Shown: one piece after another, positions 62,727 through 64,000 of the stretch
Numbering within the stretch: position 1 is the first letter of the stretch
Layout: every line of letters starts with the position of its first letter
Assembly: GCA_003562475.1 (NCBI GenBank)
Contig: PWUU01000048.1
Location: forward strand, 1-64,000
Direction: 5' to 3'
DNA length: 64,000 nucleotides
From: Dehalococcoidia bacterium
GTDB lineage: Bacteria > Chloroflexota > Dehalococcoidia > GIF9 > AB-539-J10
Position numbers and translations under genes: made by a program
The notes under the pieces: model-generated
What the model saw: the letters and a program-made list of their open reading frames with translations, nothing else
Database searches by the model: none
Told to the model about the DNA's origin: nothing

Positions 62727-63464
62727 TCAGAACCGGTCCTTTCTACGACGTATCTCTGCGAACACCTCGACGTCACCGGCTCCTTCCATGCCAACGACGC
62801 GCTTCATCGCGGGCTCACCGGAACGCAGGAAGGGATTGGTTTCACGCTCCGCGGCAATTGTTGATGGCACCGTGACGCTCCCGTCGGCGGCCAGGGCACG
62901 CGCCTCTTCGAGTCGCGTCCTTACCGCCTGGTTCGCAGGTTCCAGTGTCACTGCGAACTCGTAGTTCTCGAGCATGTAGTCGTGGCCACAGAACACACGC
63001 GTCTGCTGAGGCAGCGCCGCCAGCTTCTGCAGTGAGGCCCACATCGCCTCCGGGGAGCGGGTAAACAGTCGACCGCATCCGCCACAGAACAGCGTATCTC
63101 CGGTGAAGACATCGCCAGGCTGCCCGTCAGTTGCCGGCAGATAGAGGCAGACGGAGTCTGCGGAATGACCGGGGGTTCTCAGCACGGTGAACGCAAACGG
63201 ACCTATCGCCAGGGCTGTGTCCCCGGTCGACGCCTCGGGCAACAGCACTTTGCAGCCGGTGCGATGGGCCAGCTCCTCGTTGCCACCGGTATGATCGAAA
63301 TGGCCGTGCGTACAGACTGCCGCGAGCAGCCGGGCGCCCGAGACGCCAAGTGCTCGTAGTACGGGAGAAGCCTCACCCGGGTCTATGACCACCGCCTCAT
63401 TCTTCGACTCCACCAGGTACGTGTAGTTGTCCGCGAGCGTGCCAAGCGTCATCACCGTGTGCAT
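62727..63464 (-). CDS. Glyoxalase II-like metallo-beta-lactamase hydrolase
   Basis: The 245-residue protein has the binuclear metal motif THGHFDHTGG, then TPGHSADS and the later GDTLFCGGCGR and FCGHDYMLENYEFA, typical of hydroxyacylglutathione hydrolases including the C-terminal helical domain. It hydrolyses thioesters such as lactoyl-glutathione or, in organisms without glutathione, other low-molecular-weight thiol esters. It lies 38 bases after the M20 peptidase on the same strand. Confidence 0.9.
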   Translation of the reverse strand: MHTVMTLGTLADNYTYLVESKNEAVVIDPGEASPVLRALGVSGARLLAAVCTHGHFDHTGGNEELAHRTGCKVLLPEASTGDTALAIGPFAFTVLRTPGHSADSVCLYLPATDGQPGDVFTGDTLFCGGCGRLFTRSPEAMWASLQKLAALPQQTRVFCGHDYMLENYEFAVTLEPANQAVRTRLEEARALAADGSVTVPSTIAAERETNPFLRSGEPAMKRVVGMEGAGDVEVFAEIRRRKDRF

Positions 63465-63502
63465 GCGTCTCTCGTCTCCTTGCTGGTCGTTCCGCCGGCG
63501 GA

Positions 63503-64000
63503 TCAGGCTACCGAGCGTCCGATATTCAGATACAGATCGGCTGCTGCCACAACATCAGAGAATAAGACTCCCTCGTCCTGGCTGTGGGCCAGGTCGAGCC
63601 GCCCGGGCCCGAGAACGATGGGGTCGATGCCCGCCGCCCACAGGACGTTGCCATCGGAGTGACTCCGGAACTGCTGCGGGTTCCATTCGCGTGCCATCGA
63701 TTCGTACACCTTCCTCAGTCGTTTCACGAACGCACGGTCGGGCGATATCTCGTAGCCGGCGTACGTGTCCTCGAACCGCATGTAGAGGTCGAGCGACGAT
63801 AGGCCCACTGCATCCGGGCCGACTATGTTCTCGAGGTCGGCCTTGAGCGAATCAACTCGCATGTCCGGGGGCAGATGGAAGTCGAGCCACGCCTCGCACA
63901 GGTCCGGTACCACAAAGCCCGACGGAAGTCCGGAGAGCTCACGAATGTTGTAGACGAGGCGCGACCCTTCGGACGTCGCAAAATCCGTAACGTGGAGCAG
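63503..64000 (-). CDS. M20-family peptidase/deacylase, C-terminal part (runs off the window)
   Basis: The frame is open to the right edge, so only the last 165 or so residues are visible. The part seen, VPDLCEAWLDFHLPPDMRVD, is the dimerisation-domain strand of M20 enzymes (ArgE/DapE/CPG2 type), and GPGRLDLAHSQDEGV with SHSDGNVLW carries the late metal-binding His and conserved residues. The ORF-track start at 63913 is internal. It probably forms an operon with the glyoxalase II-like gene. Confidence 0.85.
   Translation of the reverse strand: MLHVTDFATSEGSRLVYNIRELSGLPSGFVVPDLCEAWLDFHLPPDMRVDSLKADLENIVGPDAVGLSSLDLYMRFEDTYAGYEISPDRAFVKRLRKVYESMAREWNPQQFRSHSDGNVLWAAGIDPIVLGPGRLDLAHSQDEGVLFSDVVAAADLYLNIGRSVA

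Noticed and set aside
1-64000. CRISPR arrays
   Set aside because: No regularly spaced direct repeats with unique spacers were seen, and no cas-like gene is present. The 106-base tandem units at 50.8 kb are only two and carry no variable spacers.
1-64000. tRNA or rRNA genes
   Set aside because: No T-loop (GGTTCGAATCC-like) plus acceptor pairing and no rRNA-like conserved blocks were recognised; a tRNA scan would be the decisive test.

Overview
The window looks like a chromosomal segment of an uncultured, probably anaerobic bacterium. Base composition is moderately GC-rich by eye, and GTG and TTG starts are frequent behind good Shine-Dalgarno sites. The lexA-imuB-DUF6504-dnaE2 order, a B12-dependent acyl-CoA mutase with separate subunits, short-form glucan phosphorylase, a TreT-like glycosyltransferase and a non-PFL glycyl radical enzyme together suggest Chloroflexota (Dehalococcoidia-like). 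This is an inference at moderate confidence; no rRNA or tRNA is present to settle it.

Layout. 1-6.7 kb is an accessory stretch. It holds an IS3-type end cutting a cysteine hydrolase gene, then small mostly unknown plus-strand genes (HEPN-like, a DnaJ/zinc-ribbon membrane protein) interleaved with copies of a ~100 bp palindrome followed by a GATCGTTGACGAC tail, and a dead Fe-alcohol dehydrogenase piece. 6.7-12.6 kb is a LexA-controlled mutagenic repair operon (lexA, imuB, DUF6504, dnaE2, probably mazG) with a clear promoter and operator. 12.6-24.4 kb is mostly core: ArsR regulator, plsX, TreT-like transferase with galT, an rRNA methyltransferase, a TspO-like membrane protein, an epimerase, a binding lipoprotein coupled to an Lgt variant, and a sodium symporter. 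24.7-29 kb has a decayed ISL3 element, a zinc-ribbon/RRM pair and repeated leader modules.

29.5-35.6 kb is glucan metabolism (phosphorylase, GH15 glucoamylase, GT4), interrupted by the remnant of a hydrogenase/complex-I-like operon. rpoD follows. 38.2-42.1 kb has another palindrome copy, an IS256 remnant, a dead PLP desulfhydrase/deaminase gene and an acyl-CoA dehydrogenase. 42.6-51 kb is a second accessory island: a four-gene plus-strand cluster of unknown proteins behind a consensus promoter, an AAA+ ATPase, a CxxCxGxG zinc protein, a possible PD-(D/E)XK protein, and the tail of an SNF2-type helicase cut by a cluster of short repeats. 51.3-54.4 kb is an acyl-CoA mutase operon whose active-site residues match isobutyryl-CoA mutase rather than methylmalonyl-CoA mutase. 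54.5-64 kb holds DUF429, a Dph6-like ATPase, a flavodoxin-fold quinone reductase, a glycyl radical enzyme with its activase, a glyoxalase II-like hydrolase and a partial M20 peptidase.

The best leads for something new are the palindrome/tail family next to unknown plus-strand genes, the unknown operon at 43.6-46.3 kb, the isobutyryl-type mutase signature, and several dispersed repeat families with no evident mobile enzyme. Frameshifted or truncated genes are common (at least seven), so this genome segment has seen repeated insertion and decay.
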